Of a stretch of DNA of 64,000 nt, positions 8,019 to 17,933 are shown piece by piece. The stretch is from Herpetosiphonaceae bacterium. Lineage in GTDB: Bacteria > Chloroflexota > Chloroflexia > Chloroflexales > Kallotenuaceae. The position numbers and the translations under genes were made by a program. Below the pieces are notes generated by a model. The model was given only the letters and a program-made list of their open reading frames with translations. It did no database searches and was not told where the DNA came from. Each line of letters opens with the position of its first letter. Within the stretch, counting starts at the first letter, position 1. Location of the stretch: assembly GCA_036374795.1 (NCBI GenBank), contig DASUTC010000264.1:1-64000 (forward strand), read 5' to 3'.

Positions 8019-9068
8019 CTACCGCTGGGAATCTACGACCTCGATGTTGTCCTTGCCGCCGTAGAAATCCCACCACGGCTTCGCGCCCTTGGCGAGGACT
8101 TCGTTGAGCGCCGCGATGTTTTGCACGCCGCGATCTTCCAGCCACGTACGCAGCCCTTGCGCGCCGCCCTTGCCGTACTCAGGAATGCCGTCCTGCCACG
8201 TGGCGCGGCCACACAGCACACCCGCGAAGGGCGTGCCCGCCTCGGCGGCCAGCTCCAGCGTCTCGCGGAAGATCTCGTCGGTGACACCCGCGCTGAGGTA
8301 GATGAACGGCACCCGCGCGACCTGCGCCGCCGTGCGGAAATGCTCCTTGGCCTCTTCGCGGCTATACGCAACCTGGCCGTCGTGGTTTGCCTTCGAGCCC
8401 TCGACGTAGCGCACGTTGACCGGCACCTCAACCTTCAGCACGTCCACGCCGTACTGTGGCTTGGAAAACTCCTGCATGTACTTGGTGACTTTGTCGGGCT
8501 TGGCGCGCGCAAACTCGATGCTTTTCTCGTCGCCGATCTCGTCGCTGTAGCAGATCGGCTCGAGGAAGAAGGGCACGTCGTTGGCGCGACACTCGGCTCC
8601 GATTCGCTCGATGAACGCATGCTTGATGGTATTGATCTGCGGATCGTCGTCGGGATCGTAGTACAGCAAGATTTTGATCGCGTCTGCACCGGCCTCGACC
8701 AGCCGACGCACCGACCATTCGGGCAGCAGATCGGGCAGGCGGCCTTTAACCGTCACGTCGTAGCCGGTCTTCTCGTAGGCGAGCAGCACACCGGCGTTCT
8801 TGGCCCGATGCTTGATCGCCTCAAGGCCATATTCGGGGTCCATCAAGATCGCGCTGGCGTGCGGCGTCAGCACCTCGGTGACGATCGCCTTGAACTCGCT
8901 CAGCTCGGCAGCGCTCGACTCGCCGCCCTTGGCCTTGGCTATCGCTTTCTGGAGCGAGCCGCGCTGGTCCATCGCCGCCGCCGCAATAATGCCTTTTTCG
9001 TCGGCGACGGCATTGATCCCCTCGAACTTGCCGCGAGTCATGCGGACTTTGGATTGTGTTTGTGCCAT
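8019..9068 (-). CDS. Class I aldolase, LacD/tagatose-bisphosphate type
   Basis: Schiff-base aldolase cleaving a ketohexose 1,6-bisphosphate to dihydroxyacetone phosphate and glyceraldehyde 3-phosphate; 349 residues. Visible LacD-family segments are AAAMDQRGSLQKAI near residue 30, ILMDPEYGLEAI, GADAIKILLYYDPDDD (candidate Schiff-base Lys), VDVLKVEVPVNVRYVEG, and PFIYLSAGVTDEIF (phosphate site). With no lactose genes nearby, it probably acts as the general fructose-1,6-bisphosphate aldolase (inference). Start at the ATG at 9068, with GGGAGGAT upstream. The 5' leader is about 110 bases. Confidence 0.88.
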   Translation of the reverse strand: MAQTQSKVRMTRGKFEGINAVADEKGIIAAAAMDQRGSLQKAIAKAKGGESSAAELSEFKAIVTEVLTPHASAILMDPEYGLEAIKHRAKNAGVLLAYEKTGYDVTVKGRLPDLLPEWSVRRLVEAGADAIKILLYYDPDDDPQINTIKHAFIERIGAECRANDVPFFLEPICYSDEIGDEKSIEFARAKPDKVTKYMQEFSKPQYGVDVLKVEVPVNVRYVEGSKANHDGQVAYSREEAKEHFRTAAQVARVPFIYLSAGVTDEIFRETLELAAEAGTPFAGVLCGRATWQDGIPEYGKGGAQGLRTWLEDRGVQNIAALNEVLAKGAKPWWDFYGGKDNIEVVDSQR

Positions 9069-9184
9069 ACCACTTATCCTCCCATGATGCTCGATCTCTT
9101 GCACAAACAGATGAGGTTCTCCCTGGACGCCTGCGCGCAGAGACGAAGCCGGTCGGCTCACCGTCTCGCGCCAGGTTCCGACCG

Positions 9185-9214
9185 AGTATAGCACAGCCTC
9201 AATCGGCTTGACAA
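9185..9214 (-). promoter_or_regulatory. Aldolase promoter
   Basis: Minus strand: TTGTCA (9214-9209), 18 bases, TATACT (9190-9185), preceded by TGC as an extended -10. It is back to back with the promoter of the CruA-like gene. Confidence 0.6.
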
Positions 9215-9236
9215 AACAGCGCCGGAGCAGGCGCGG

Positions 9237-9265
9237 TTGACCGCAGCACATACCGACCGTACACT
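9237..9265 (+). promoter_or_regulatory. Promoter of the CruA-like gene, probably leaderless
   Basis: TTGACC (9237-9242), 17 bases, TACACT (9260-9265). The expected start, 7 bases on, is 9272, exactly the A of the ATG. There is no Shine-Dalgarno. This supports ATG 9272 over the in-frame GTG at 9266. Confidence 0.55.
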
Positions 9266-9271
9266 GTGAGT

Positions 9272-11383
9272 ATGCACATCCATCGCTATATCGAGGTTCC
9301 CGCGCCGCTCGATCTCACCCGGTCGCTGCTTGCCGAAGCGCCGCCCTTCGACGGCGAGCGGCTCGGCGCGCTCTGGCGCTGGCAGGACGAGCTATGGACG
9401 ATCGAGCAGCGCTGCTTCGACGATGGCCGCATGCTCTGGCGCGGCACCTGTCCCGCCTTGCCCCAGGCCAGCTTCCTGCTCTCCGCGACGCTGCACGACG
9501 CGATTGTCGCCACGCAGGTCGAGATTCATCTGGCCGTTACGCTGCCCAGGCGTGGCCTGTGGCATCTCCAGCGCGATCGACGCCGCAGCCGCCTGCTTGC
9601 CGATGGCCTCGACGCCGCGCTGGCCTCGCTGAAACAACGTGCGCTTCAATCCGCGCCCGCTCCCGCGGCGTCCACCAATCTGCCAGTCGATCCGCAGCAG
9701 CTTGCCGCCGCGCTCCAATCGACTCATCCTGACACCGTCGCGGCATTCACCGCGATGCACGCCTTGTCAGGTCTGGCGGCGGTCGTGGCGCTCGATCAGC
9801 GCTGGCAGGCGACCGAGGCGGGCGCGTTCGACCCGGATGTGTATCAGCAGGCCGCAGATCTGCCGCCGACGCTCGCCGACTACGATCTGATCTATGCGGG
9901 CGGTGGCCTGGGCCTGCTGCACGCCGAGGTGATGGCCCGGCGCTACGGCTACCGCGTGCTGCTCTTCGATCGCGGCGAGGTCGGCTGCGCGCACCGCGAG
10001 TGGAATATCTCGGAGCGCGAGCTACAGGCGCTCGTGACGATCGGGCTGTGTACCTGGGCGGAGCTTGAGCCGGTGATCATGCGGCGCTACCAGGATGGGA
10101 TCATCCGCTTCTGGCCCGATCGGAGCGCGGTTCGTGCCGCCGCGCTGCATCTGCCGGATGTGCTGAACGTGGCGCTGGATGCCGCCGCGCTGCTGCGACT
10201 AGCCCGCCAGCAGCTTGAGGCCGCCGGTGGCACGATCCTCGATCGGCGGGCGTTCCGGCGGCTCTGCGCGCAGGCTCCCGGCAAGATCGCCGTCGAGGTG
10301 GAGCGCGAGGATGGCGGGCGCGAGCGCTACGGCGCGCGGCTGCTGCTCGACGGCATGGGCGCGACCTCGCCGCTGGCGCTGCGGCGCTTCGCGGGGCAGC
10401 CCTTCGCGGGCGTCTGCCCCACAGTCGGCACGGTTGTGGAGGGCCTGGAGCACGGCCCCGCGCCCGATCAGCATCATCCCGATGTCGGCGATATTCTGGT
10501 ATCGATCACCGACACGCAGCGCGATCGACAACTGATCTGGGAGGGCTTCGCCGGACGCGACGATGAGCTGACGGTGTATGTGTTTTATTACGATACGTTA
10601 AAGAACAAAGTTCGACACACTCGAACGTCGAACCTCGAACCTCGTCACTCCCTGCTCGATCTCTTTGAGGATTATTTTCGCCTGCTGCCGACGTACAAGC
10701 GTCCCGGGCCGCGCTTCCGGCACATCAAGCCGGTCTATGGCTTCATTCCCGCGCGACACACCCAGCGTCGACAGACGGTGCCGCTCCTGCCGGGCGTGCT
10801 GCCGATCGGCGACTCGTCGGCGCAGCAATCGCCGCTGACCTTCTGCGGCTTTGGCTCGCACGTGCGCAATCTCGATCGCACGACATCGCTGCTGGACCGC
10901 GCGCTGCGCCGCGAACTGCTCGCGCCTGAGCACCTGGGGCAGATCAGCGCCTACCAGGCCAACGTCGCGCTCAACTGGGTCTTTAGCCGCTTCATGCAGC
11001 CCTGGCGCGCGCCGAACGATGTCAACCGGCTGCAAAATATCTTTGCGCGCGTGCTCAACGATGTTGGCGTAGACGTGGCCGTGCGCTTCTTTCAGGATCA
11101 GATGACCTGGCGCGACTACGGGCGAATCCTCAATCATACGCTGGCGATCTACAAGGCGATCATTCCGACGACGCTGGCCGTGCTTGGGCCGCGTGATACC
11201 GCGCGCTGGATCGCCGACTGGCTGCGCTTCTCCGGTGCCGCCGCCACAGCCGCCCTAGGCCGGACAATCGGCGGGCCGTCGCTCGACTCCTTTGCCGATC
11301 GTCTCGATCGCTACGCGCCCGGCTGGGCTTTTTGGCTGGCCTCGCGGCGGGCGGAGTGGCGCGCGATGGGCTGGGATCGTTGA
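9272..11383 (+). CDS. CruA/CruP-type lycopene cyclase-like flavoprotein
   Basis: A 703-residue FAD-dependent protein. The N-terminal 200 residues have no motif I can name. A Rossmann FAD site follows (IYAGGGLGLLHAEVMARRYG, ~207-226), then HREWNISERELQALV, a segment typical of the CruA/CruP cyclases. FAD-family motifs near the C-terminal half are GVLPIGDSSAQQSPLTFCGF and GSHVRNLDR. CruA makes gamma-carotene in green bacteria and Chloroflexus, so a carotenoid role is likely but unproved. No other carotenoid gene is in the window. Residues ~443-460 come from an inserted heptamer-repeat tract (10600-10650). Confidence 0.78.
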   Translation: MHIHRYIEVPAPLDLTRSLLAEAPPFDGERLGALWRWQDELWTIEQRCFDDGRMLWRGTCPALPQASFLLSATLHDAIVATQVEIHLAVTLPRRGLWHLQRDRRRSRLLADGLDAALASLKQRALQSAPAPAASTNLPVDPQQLAAALQSTHPDTVAAFTAMHALSGLAAVVALDQRWQATEAGAFDPDVYQQAADLPPTLADYDLIYAGGGLGLLHAEVMARRYGYRVLLFDRGEVGCAHREWNISERELQALVTIGLCTWAELEPVIMRRYQDGIIRFWPDRSAVRAAALHLPDVLNVALDAAALLRLARQQLEAAGGTILDRRAFRRLCAQAPGKIAVEVEREDGGRERYGARLLLDGMGATSPLALRRFAGQPFAGVCPTVGTVVEGLEHGPAPDQHHPDVGDILVSITDTQRDRQLIWEGFAGRDDELTVYVFYYDTLKNKVRHTRTSNLEPRHSLLDLFEDYFRLLPTYKRPGPRFRHIKPVYGFIPARHTQRRQTVPLLPGVLPIGDSSAQQSPLTFCGFGSHVRNLDRTTSLLDRALRRELLAPEHLGQISAYQANVALNWVFSRFMQPWRAPNDVNRLQNIFARVLNDVGVDVAVRFFQDQMTWRDYGRILNHTLAIYKAIIPTTLAVLGPRDTARWIADWLRFSGAAATAALGRTIGGPSLDSFADRLDRYAPGWAFWLASRRAEWRAMGWDR
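10600..10650 (+). repeat. Heptamer-repeat tract inside the CruA-like gene
   Basis: Contains AAAGAACAAAG and then GAACGTC, GAACCTC, GAACCTC and GTCACTC in 7-base register, the same unit type that fills several intergenic regions in this window. It adds about 17 codons without breaking the frame (protein NKVRHTRTSNLEPRHS), just before LLDLFEDYFRLLP. The surrounding gene is otherwise typical high-GC coding DNA. Confidence 0.65.
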
Positions 11384-11514
11384 TCTGAAGCGCCAGCCTG
11401 TGGCATTGTGGCATGTGCAGTGCTACAATAGGCCCAGAGCGAATCGGCGCGCGTTGAGCACATCGCTGGTACCTCCGCGCCGGTCGCCGTAACAATAAGG
11501 CACAAAAAAACCGT

Positions 11515-12279
11515 ATGGCAGCACAGCCCCGCGACATATCGGCGCGGCCACAGCCGACGCCAACTCAGCTCCCGACCGCACGGCCTCTCACGCCGAGCGA
11601 ATTCAATACTGCGCTGGTCCATCTGTATCGCGGCGAGATCTCACGCGCCAACACCTGGCGCACGCGGCTCGACGGCACCACCAACTGGGCGGTCCTGACC
11701 ACCGGCGCGACGCTTTCGTTCGCGTTTAGCAGCCCTGGCAACACGCACGTGATGATCCTGCTCAACTCGCTGCTGATCGGCTTTTTCCTGTACATCGAGG
11801 CCCGGCGCTACCGCTACTACGATCTGTGGCGGGCGCGCGTGCGGCTGATGGAGACGGAGTTCTTCGCCGATCTGCTGGTCGCCAACCAGAACGATGCCGA
11901 TACCACCCACTGGCGCGAGCTGCTGGCCGCCGATCTGTTGCAGCCGCACTTCACGATCAGCATGTGGGAGGCGATGGGCCGTCGCCTCCGCCGCAACTAC
12001 AGTTGGATCTTCACGGTGCTGGTGCTGAGCTGGATCGTCAAAATTGGGATTCATCCCACCCGCACCACCGACATCGCCACGATTGTGGATCGCGCCGCGA
12101 TCGGGCCGTTCCCTGGCATGGTCGTTCTGGTGATTGGCTTCGTCTTCAACGGGCTGCTGATCCTGCTGGCGCTGCTGACCAGCAACTCGTTCAGTCGCTT
12201 CACATCGAGCGGCGAGATCCGTTCGCGTGAGGAAACCCGGCAGCAGATGGAGGAGGTCGAGCGGAATTGGTGGGAATAA
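11515..12279 (+). CDS. DUF2270 integral membrane protein
   Basis: A 254-residue membrane protein matching what I know of the DUF2270 family; role unknown. After a Pro/Thr-rich start there is the family segment LVHLYRGEISRANTWRTRLD. Two membrane helices follow near 62-95 (WAVLTTGATLSFAF; MILLNSLLIGFFLYI) and two near 165-220 (IFTVLVLSWIVKIG; MVVLVIGFVFNGLLILLALL). It ends with a charged tail (EETRQQMEEVERNWWE). It lies 56 bases upstream of the protease gene on the same strand. No clear ribosome site before the ATG. Confidence 0.8.
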   Translation: MAAQPRDISARPQPTPTQLPTARPLTPSEFNTALVHLYRGEISRANTWRTRLDGTTNWAVLTTGATLSFAFSSPGNTHVMILLNSLLIGFFLYIEARRYRYYDLWRARVRLMETEFFADLLVANQNDADTTHWRELLAADLLQPHFTISMWEAMGRRLRRNYSWIFTVLVLSWIVKIGIHPTRTTDIATIVDRAAIGPFPGMVVLVIGFVFNGLLILLALLTSNSFSRFTSSGEIRSREETRQQMEEVERNWWE

Positions 12280-12335
12280 CCTCAGCCTGGGCCTTGCATT
12301 CACCCAGCGCCTTATTAAGAACGGCTTAGGAGCTG

Positions 12336-14387
12336 ATGAAACGTTCAATTCTCCTCGTGCCTGCGCTGATCGCTCTGATCATCGGCATGGCTGTGCCGCC
12401 CGCTACCGCCCAACAGTCTCGGCCCAATCCGCCGCACGATGCTCGTCCGGCGCTGGATCGGATCAAGCGCGAGCGCGGCCCGATCGATGTCCAGCTCGAT
12501 CCTGAGACGAGCGCGCCCGCCTACCTCCACGGCGCGCTCGTCGCCGATGCCGGACGCGATCCGCTGGCGGCGACGCGGGCGTTCTTCGCGCGCTACGGCG
12601 ATGCCTGGGGCGTTAGCCAGCCTGAGCAGACGTTGCGGCTGCTCGCCCGCGACGCCGACCGCCTGGGCTACCTCAGCCTGCGCTTCGAGCAGCAGGTCGC
12701 GGGCTATCCCGTGCTCGATACCGATCTGCGCGTTCACATCAGCCGCGAGGGCGTGCTCGAAACAATCAACGGGCGCTTGCAGCCCAATGTGCAGCTTCTG
12801 GCGCTGCGGCCACAGATCAGCCGCGCGGCGGCGGTAGCGCGTACCCAGCAGCTTGTCGGCGGCACGCTCCAGGGCGAGCCACGGCTGGGCCTCGCGCGGA
12901 TCGATGGGGCGGATCATCTGGCCTGGGAGATCTGGCGGCTCGACACCCAGCGACCGGCGCGCTGGCGCTTGCGGCTGGATGCGCTCGATGGCGCGCTGCT
13001 GGAGCAGATCGATGTGCTGGCCTTTGCCCGCGACCGGCGCACGTACGATGCCGGGCAGATGACGTTCTTGCCCGGCGAGCTGGCGCGCAGTGAGAACACG
13101 CCGCCGGTAGCCGATGAGGTGGTCAACGCCGCGCACGATCATGCCAAAACGGTGTACGACTACTTCTACGCCATGTTTGGCCGCGATAGCATCGACGGCG
13201 CGGGCATGCCGATCACCTCGACGGTTCACTTTGCCGAGGGCTACAATAACGCCTTCTGGGACGGTACGCAGATCGTCTATGGCGACGGCGATGCGGCGAT
13301 GTTCGCGCCGCTGGCGCACTCGCTCGACGTGGTGGCGCACGAGCTGGCACATGGCGTCACCGAGCGCACCGCGCGGCTCTACTACAGCCAGCAGCCGGGC
13401 GCGCTCAATGAGTCGTTCTCCGATATTTTCGGCATCTTGATCGATCCGGCCAACTGGGAGATCGGCGAGACGGTCTACACGCCTGAGATTCCCGGCGATG
13501 CCCTGCGCTCCGCCGCCGACCCGACGCGCTACGGCGATCCGAGCCTGTGGGGCGAGTACCTGTATGCGTCGGCCAGTAACGACAGCGGCGCGATCCACTC
13601 CAACAGCGGGGTCTTGAACCATATCGCCTACGAGATCGCGACGACGATCGGACGAGCCAAGACCGCGCAGGTTTTTTATCGCACGCTGGCGCAAAAGCTG
13701 ACCGCCAACTCCGATTTTCTGGTCACGCGCACGATGACGATCCAGGCGTGTATCGAGCTGATCGGCACGGCGGGCATCACGCCCCGCGACTGTGAAGATG
13801 TGCGCATGGCGTTCATTCGATCGGGCGTTGGTCTATCCAGCGCCGTCACGCCGCCCGCAGACGCGCCGCACAAGGTAATCTTCCCGCTGGTGCTGCAAGG
13901 CAACTCCGGCCTTGCGTCGCGCCTACCGCTGCCGGAGCTGCCGCGCTGCGGCACGGAGCTGGTGCGCAACGGCACCTTCGAGGCCGGACACAGCGCGTGG
14001 CCCACAGACGCGCCGAATCCTGCCGTCGTCGCCGGAAACTCGATGGGCGAGGGCAGCCGCAGCGGGCGGCTCACGATCGGCTATCAACTGCTGCAATGGG
14101 TGCGCCTGCCACCGGGCGCGCAGACGGCGACCTTCCGCTTCCATCTTTATCGCGCCGGGCCGAACGCGCCAGCCGAGCAAGAAACCTTCTACGTGCTCAC
14201 CGAAACCTCGGATGGCGAAACCCGCGACGAGCTGGTCACGCTCACGGGTGGCGATCCGGTCAACGAGTGGCTCAGCTTCACCGAGACGCTCGACGTGCGG
14301 AACGTGCGCGACCTGCGGCTGGTCTTCCAGAACCGCTACGGCTTCCAGCATATCGATAACGTCAGCCTGATCGCGGAGTGTGGCTAG
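12336..14387 (+). CDS. Secreted thermolysin-like M4 metallopeptidase
   Basis: Zinc protease of 683 residues. Signal peptide ~1-25 ends PPATAQQ. An FTP/PepSY propeptide (about 30-235) includes LRFEQQVAGYPVLDTDLRVH. The catalytic domain carries H335-E-L-A-H339 (zinc ligands and catalytic Glu336) and the third ligand Glu359 in LNESFSDIFG. The later GAIHSNSGVLNHIAY is the M4 active-site His region. After about residue 515 a C-terminal jelly-roll-like domain follows (LVRNGTFEAGHSAW .. FQHIDNVSLI), likely for substrate or surface binding. AGGAG precedes the ATG. Fits a scavenging lifestyle (inference). Confidence 0.93.
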   Translation: MKRSILLVPALIALIIGMAVPPATAQQSRPNPPHDARPALDRIKRERGPIDVQLDPETSAPAYLHGALVADAGRDPLAATRAFFARYGDAWGVSQPEQTLRLLARDADRLGYLSLRFEQQVAGYPVLDTDLRVHISREGVLETINGRLQPNVQLLALRPQISRAAAVARTQQLVGGTLQGEPRLGLARIDGADHLAWEIWRLDTQRPARWRLRLDALDGALLEQIDVLAFARDRRTYDAGQMTFLPGELARSENTPPVADEVVNAAHDHAKTVYDYFYAMFGRDSIDGAGMPITSTVHFAEGYNNAFWDGTQIVYGDGDAAMFAPLAHSLDVVAHELAHGVTERTARLYYSQQPGALNESFSDIFGILIDPANWEIGETVYTPEIPGDALRSAADPTRYGDPSLWGEYLYASASNDSGAIHSNSGVLNHIAYEIATTIGRAKTAQVFYRTLAQKLTANSDFLVTRTMTIQACIELIGTAGITPRDCEDVRMAFIRSGVGLSSAVTPPADAPHKVIFPLVLQGNSGLASRLPLPELPRCGTELVRNGTFEAGHSAWPTDAPNPAVVAGNSMGEGSRSGRLTIGYQLLQWVRLPPGAQTATFRFHLYRAGPNAPAEQETFYVLTETSDGETRDELVTLTGGDPVNEWLSFTETLDVRNVRDLRLVFQNRYGFQHIDNVSLIAECG

Positions 14388-14447
14388 GAGCGGCATCTCA
14401 AGATTCATCCGCTCCTCCGGCCTATCTTACCTACCCGGAGCCATCCC

Positions 14448-14807
14448 ATGCGCGTACTTTCCCTGATACTGCTTGTGCTGGCGGGGCTTGTCCTCACGGC
14501 CTGCGGTGATACTCGTCCGGCCCTGACGTTCTCGCCCGACGCGCTGCCAGCGGCCCGTGTCGGTCAGCCCTACACCGCGACGATCACCGTCTCCGGCAAC
14601 GTGACGCCGGTCGGCGGCGCTGGTGTCGAACCCGGATCGCTCCCTCCTGGCCTGGTGCTCCAGCACCGCAACGAGGATGATCAGATTGAGATCACCGGCA
14701 CGCCTGAGGCATCCGGAACGTTCACCTTCACGATCGATGTCTGGTGCTATGGCACCAACCAATCCGGGCAGACGGGCGAGCGATCGTACACGCTGGTGGT
14801 GGAGTAA
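14448..14807 (+). CDS. Small Ig-like lipoprotein
   Basis: A 119-residue lipoprotein. The signal peptide with lipobox LVLTAC puts the lipidated Cys at residue 19. The mature part looks like one putative Ig (He_PIG/cadherin-like) domain: RVGQPYTATITVSGN, GSLPPGLVLQ, ITGTPEASGTFTFTIDV. Such domains mediate binding outside the membrane; the partner is unknown. It follows the protease gene by 60 bases with its own GGAG, so the two may be co-expressed. Confidence 0.8.
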   Translation: MRVLSLILLVLAGLVLTACGDTRPALTFSPDALPAARVGQPYTATITVSGNVTPVGGAGVEPGSLPPGLVLQHRNEDDQIEITGTPEASGTFTFTIDVWCYGTNQSGQTGERSYTLVVE

Positions 14808-14833
14808 TCGACACATCCTCGACCGCTTAAACC

Positions 14834-14862
14834 ATCAGGGCACGCGCGATGCGTGCCCTGAT
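14834..14862. terminator. Perfect 12-bp bidirectional hairpin
   Basis: ATCAGGGCACGC (14834-14845), loop GCGAT, GCGTGCCCTGAT (14851-14862), between the convergent lipoprotein and aconitase genes. Confidence 0.7.
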
Positions 14863-14884
14863 CGTCTCACCGCGCCATCCAATC

Positions 14885-17704
14885 CTACACCGTCGTGACA
14901 GACTTGCCCTTGGCAAGCTGGCGCAGCACGTACTGGAGAATCCCGCCGTGCTCGTAGTAGGCCAGCTCCCCCGCCGAGTCGATGCGCGCGCGGACCTGGA
15001 AGCTAATATCCACGCCGTCCTCGCTCTGCGCGCGCACCGTGAGCGTCTGGCCGGGCGTCATCATCTCGATGCCATCGATCATATAGGTTTCGGTGCCGGT
15101 CAGCCCCAGCTCCTCCCAGCCGTCGCCCTCCTGAAATTCGAGCGGCAGCACGCCCATGCCGATCAGATTGGAGCGGTGGATACGCTCGAAGCTCTCGGCG
15201 ATCACCGCGCGCACGCCCAGCAGGAACGTGCCCTTGGCGGCCCAGTCGCGCGATGAGCCGGTGCCGTACTCCTTGCCCGCCATCACGATCAGCGGCGTTT
15301 GATCCTGCGCGTAGCGCATCGCCGCCTCGTAGATCGACATCTGCTCGCCCGTGGGCAGATAGATCGTCACGCCGCCCTCGGTGCCGGGCGCAAGCTGGTT
15401 GCGCAGGCGAATATTGGCGAAGGTGCCCCGCAGCATTACCTCGTGGTTGCCGCGCCGCGCGCCGTAGGAGTTGAAATCGCGCGGCTCGACGCCATGCTCG
15501 ATCAGGTAGTGACCTGCCGGACTATCCTTCGGGATGCTGCCCGCCGGTGAGATATGATCGGTGGTAACGCTATCGCCGAGCAGCGCCAGCACGCGCGCAC
15601 CCTGGATCGAGCGCAGCGGCGGCACCTCAAGCGTCATGCCCTCGAAGTAGGGCGGATTCTGGATGTACGTCGAGCTTTCGTCCCAGGCGTAGATGTCGCC
15701 GCTAGGAATGCGAATCTTGTTCCACTGCTCGTTGCCGGTATAGACCTGGCCGTACTGCTCGCGGAAAAGATCGGCGCTGAGCGCCGATCTGAGCGCCTCC
15801 TGAATCTCCTCCTCGGTCGGCCAGATGTCGGACAGAAAGACCGGCTGCCCGCTCTTGTCGATGCCGAGCGGCTCCTGATCGAGGTCGATGTCGACCGAGC
15901 CGGCCAGCGCGAACGCGACGACCAGCGGCGGCGAGGCCAGGTAGTTGGCGCGTACCACCGGGTTGATGCGACCCTCGAAGTTGCGGTTGCCGCTCAGCAC
16001 TGCCGCGACGACCAGATCGCTCTCTTTGACGGCGCTGGCGATCTCATCCTGCACGGGGCCGCTGTTGCCGATACAGGTGGTGCAGCCGTAGCCGACGACG
16101 TTAAAGCGCAGTTGCTCCAGGTAGGGCAGCAGCCCGGCCTTCTTCAGATACTCCGTCACTACCCGCGAGCCGGGCGCGAGGCTGGTCTTGACGAAGGACG
16201 GAACCTCCAGACCACGCTCGACCGCGTTCTTCGCCAGCAGGCCCGCGCCGACCATCACCGATGGATTGGAGGTGTTGGTGCAGGAGGTGATCGCGGCGAT
16301 CACCACCGAGCCGTGAGTCAGATGCACCTCGCTGCCGTCGCCGCCGACGTTGACCTGATAGCCTTTGTACAGGTTTTCGCGGTGCGGCTGTCGCGGCGCG
16401 GAATCGTCGATCTCAAGCGTGTTGCCGCTCTCGCCGGTCCAGCGAATATAGCCACGGCCCGGCAGCTCGTCGGTCTTGATCTCGCGGTTGAAGGTCGTTT
16501 TCATCGCCTGCCAGAACGAGTGCTTGAGATCGTCCAGCACCACGCGATCCTGCGGGCGTCGTGGACCGGCCACGCTCGGCTCGACCGAGGCGAGATCCAG
16601 CTCCAGCAGCTTGGTGTACGTCGGCTCCGGCGTATCTTCCGTGTGGAACAGGCCCTGCTCCTTGCAGTAGGCTTCGACCAGCTGGATCAGCTCCTCGGAG
16701 CGGCCCGTCACGCGCAGATAGCGCAGCGTCTCGTCGTCCACGGGGAAGAAGCCGCAGGTCGCGCCGTACTCCGGCGACATATTGGCGATCGTGGCGCGAT
16801 CAGCCAGGCTCAGCTTGCTCAGGCCAGGGCCGGTGTACTCCACGAACTTACCGACGACGCCCTCGCGGCGCAGCATCTCCGTCACCGCCAGCACGAGGTC
16901 GGTTGCGGTCGCGCCGGGTCGCAGCGAGCCTGTGAGTCGCACGCCGACGACCGCGGGCGTGAGCATCGCCAGGGGCTGACCAAGCAGCACCGCCTCGGCC
17001 TCGATCCCGCCGACGCCCCAGCCGAGCACGCCCAGGCCGTTGATCATCGTCGTGTGGCTATCGGTGCCGACCAGCGTGTCGGGCATGGCGATCGTCGCGC
17101 CGTCGACCTCTTTGGTCTGCACCACCGTCGCCAGAAATTCGAGGTTCACCTGATGGCAGATGCCGGTCGCGGGCGGCACGACGGTGAAGTTATCGAACGC
17201 CTGCTGGCCCCAGCGCAGGAACTCGTAGCGCTCGCGGTTGCGCTGGAACTCCAGATCCGCGTTGATCTTCAGCGCCTCGTTCGAGCCGAAGACATCGACC
17301 ATCACCGAGTGGTCGATCACCAGATCCGCGCGCGACAGCGGGTTGATCTTCGAGGGATCGCCGCCGAGCTTTTGCATCGCGTCGCGCATCGCGCCAAGAT
17401 CGACCACCGCAGGCACGCCCGTGAAGTCCTGCAACAGCACCCGCGCGGGCTTGAACTGGACCTCACGCTGCCCGGCGCTCTCCGGCGACCACCGCGCCAG
17501 CGCAAGCACATCTTCCGCCGTGGTAAAGCCGTCGCCGACGTTACGCAGCAGCGACTCAAGCACAATGCGGATCGAGAAAGGGAGCTGTGCGAGATCGACT
17601 TCGGCCTCTTCCGCGATTCGTTGCAGCCGGTAGACTGTGTACTGGCGTCCACCAACATCCAGCGTCGAGCGAGCGCCGAACGGATCAAAGGGATTGCCGT
17701 TCAT
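14885..17704 (-). CDS. acnA: Aconitate hydratase A
   Basis: Isomerises citrate to isocitrate in the TCA cycle with a [4Fe-4S] cluster. At 939 residues it is a full-length AcnA/IRP-type enzyme. The cluster cysteines are in [16 protein letters not shown] and in [11 protein letters not shown]. Substrate-site segments [30 protein letters not shown] and [16 protein letters not shown] are all present, as is the swivelling C-terminal domain. Start at the ATG at 17704 ([12 protein letters not shown]), with AAAGG 11 bases upstream; an in-frame GTG at 17746 is less likely. The long open frame antisense to it is a codon-bias artefact. Confidence 0.96.
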   Translation of the reverse strand: MNGNPFDPFGARSTLDVGGRQYTVYRLQRIAEEAEVDLAQLPFSIRIVLESLLRNVGDGFTTAEDVLALARWSPESAGQREVQFKPARVLLQDFTGVPAVVDLGAMRDAMQKLGGDPSKINPLSRADLVIDHSVMVDVFGSNEALKINADLEFQRNRERYEFLRWGQQAFDNFTVVPPATGICHQVNLEFLATVVQTKEVDGATIAMPDTLVGTDSHTTMINGLGVLGWGVGGIEAEAVLLGQPLAMLTPAVVGVRLTGSLRPGATATDLVLAVTEMLRREGVVGKFVEYTGPGLSKLSLADRATIANMSPEYGATCGFFPVDDETLRYLRVTGRSEELIQLVEAYCKEQGLFHTEDTPEPTYTKLLELDLASVEPSVAGPRRPQDRVVLDDLKHSFWQAMKTTFNREIKTDELPGRGYIRWTGESGNTLEIDDSAPRQPHRENLYKGYQVNVGGDGSEVHLTHGSVVIAAITSCTNTSNPSVMVGAGLLAKNAVERGLEVPSFVKTSLAPGSRVVTEYLKKAGLLPYLEQLRFNVVGYGCTTCIGNSGPVQDEIASAVKESDLVVAAVLSGNRNFEGRINPVVRANYLASPPLVVAFALAGSVDIDLDQEPLGIDKSGQPVFLSDIWPTEEEIQEALRSALSADLFREQYGQVYTGNEQWNKIRIPSGDIYAWDESSTYIQNPPYFEGMTLEVPPLRSIQGARVLALLGDSVTTDHISPAGSIPKDSPAGHYLIEHGVEPRDFNSYGARRGNHEVMLRGTFANIRLRNQLAPGTEGGVTIYLPTGEQMSIYEAAMRYAQDQTPLIVMAGKEYGTGSSRDWAAKGTFLLGVRAVIAESFERIHRSNLIGMGVLPLEFQEGDGWEELGLTGTETYMIDGIEMMTPGQTLTVRAQSEDGVDISFQVRARIDSAGELAYYEHGGILQYVLRQLAKGKSVTTV

Positions 17705-17768
17705 AGGATAGAACCTTTCTATTGCTACATAGCGTGTTTTCAGCACGCAATGGGCCAGAAGCTGCTCC

Positions 17769-17836
17769 TATTATAGCCGCTGCTCGAATTATTGAAAATA
17801 GATACTATTATCAATTTCTATAGATACTATCTATAG
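17769..17836 (-). promoter_or_regulatory. acnA promoter with palindromic operator
   Basis: Minus strand TATAAT at 17774-17769 with a weak -35 (TTTTCA) 17 bases upstream. Above it lies a perfect 19-base palindrome, CTATAGATACTATCTATAG (17818-17836), and a second copy of its core ATAGATACTAT at 17798-17808. The two copies are 22 bases apart, two helical turns, upstream of the -35. This is the position expected for an activator. The stretch is far more AT-rich than its surroundings. The bound protein is unknown. Confidence 0.6.
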
Positions 17837-17933
17837 ATCGATGCAGGAATGCGAGCTTCGCCGCGCCGGGACCGTGCTATGATCGCCGAGGAAGATGCTG
17901 CACTGATCGTGCCGACGCTCGCCGGAAACGCGC

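Noticed and set aside
15554-17776. A 740-codon open frame on the plus strand
   Set aside because: It lies wholly antisense to acnA, which has full aconitase motifs. GC-rich codon bias opens the opposite frame; it has no ribosome site and no recognisable domain.
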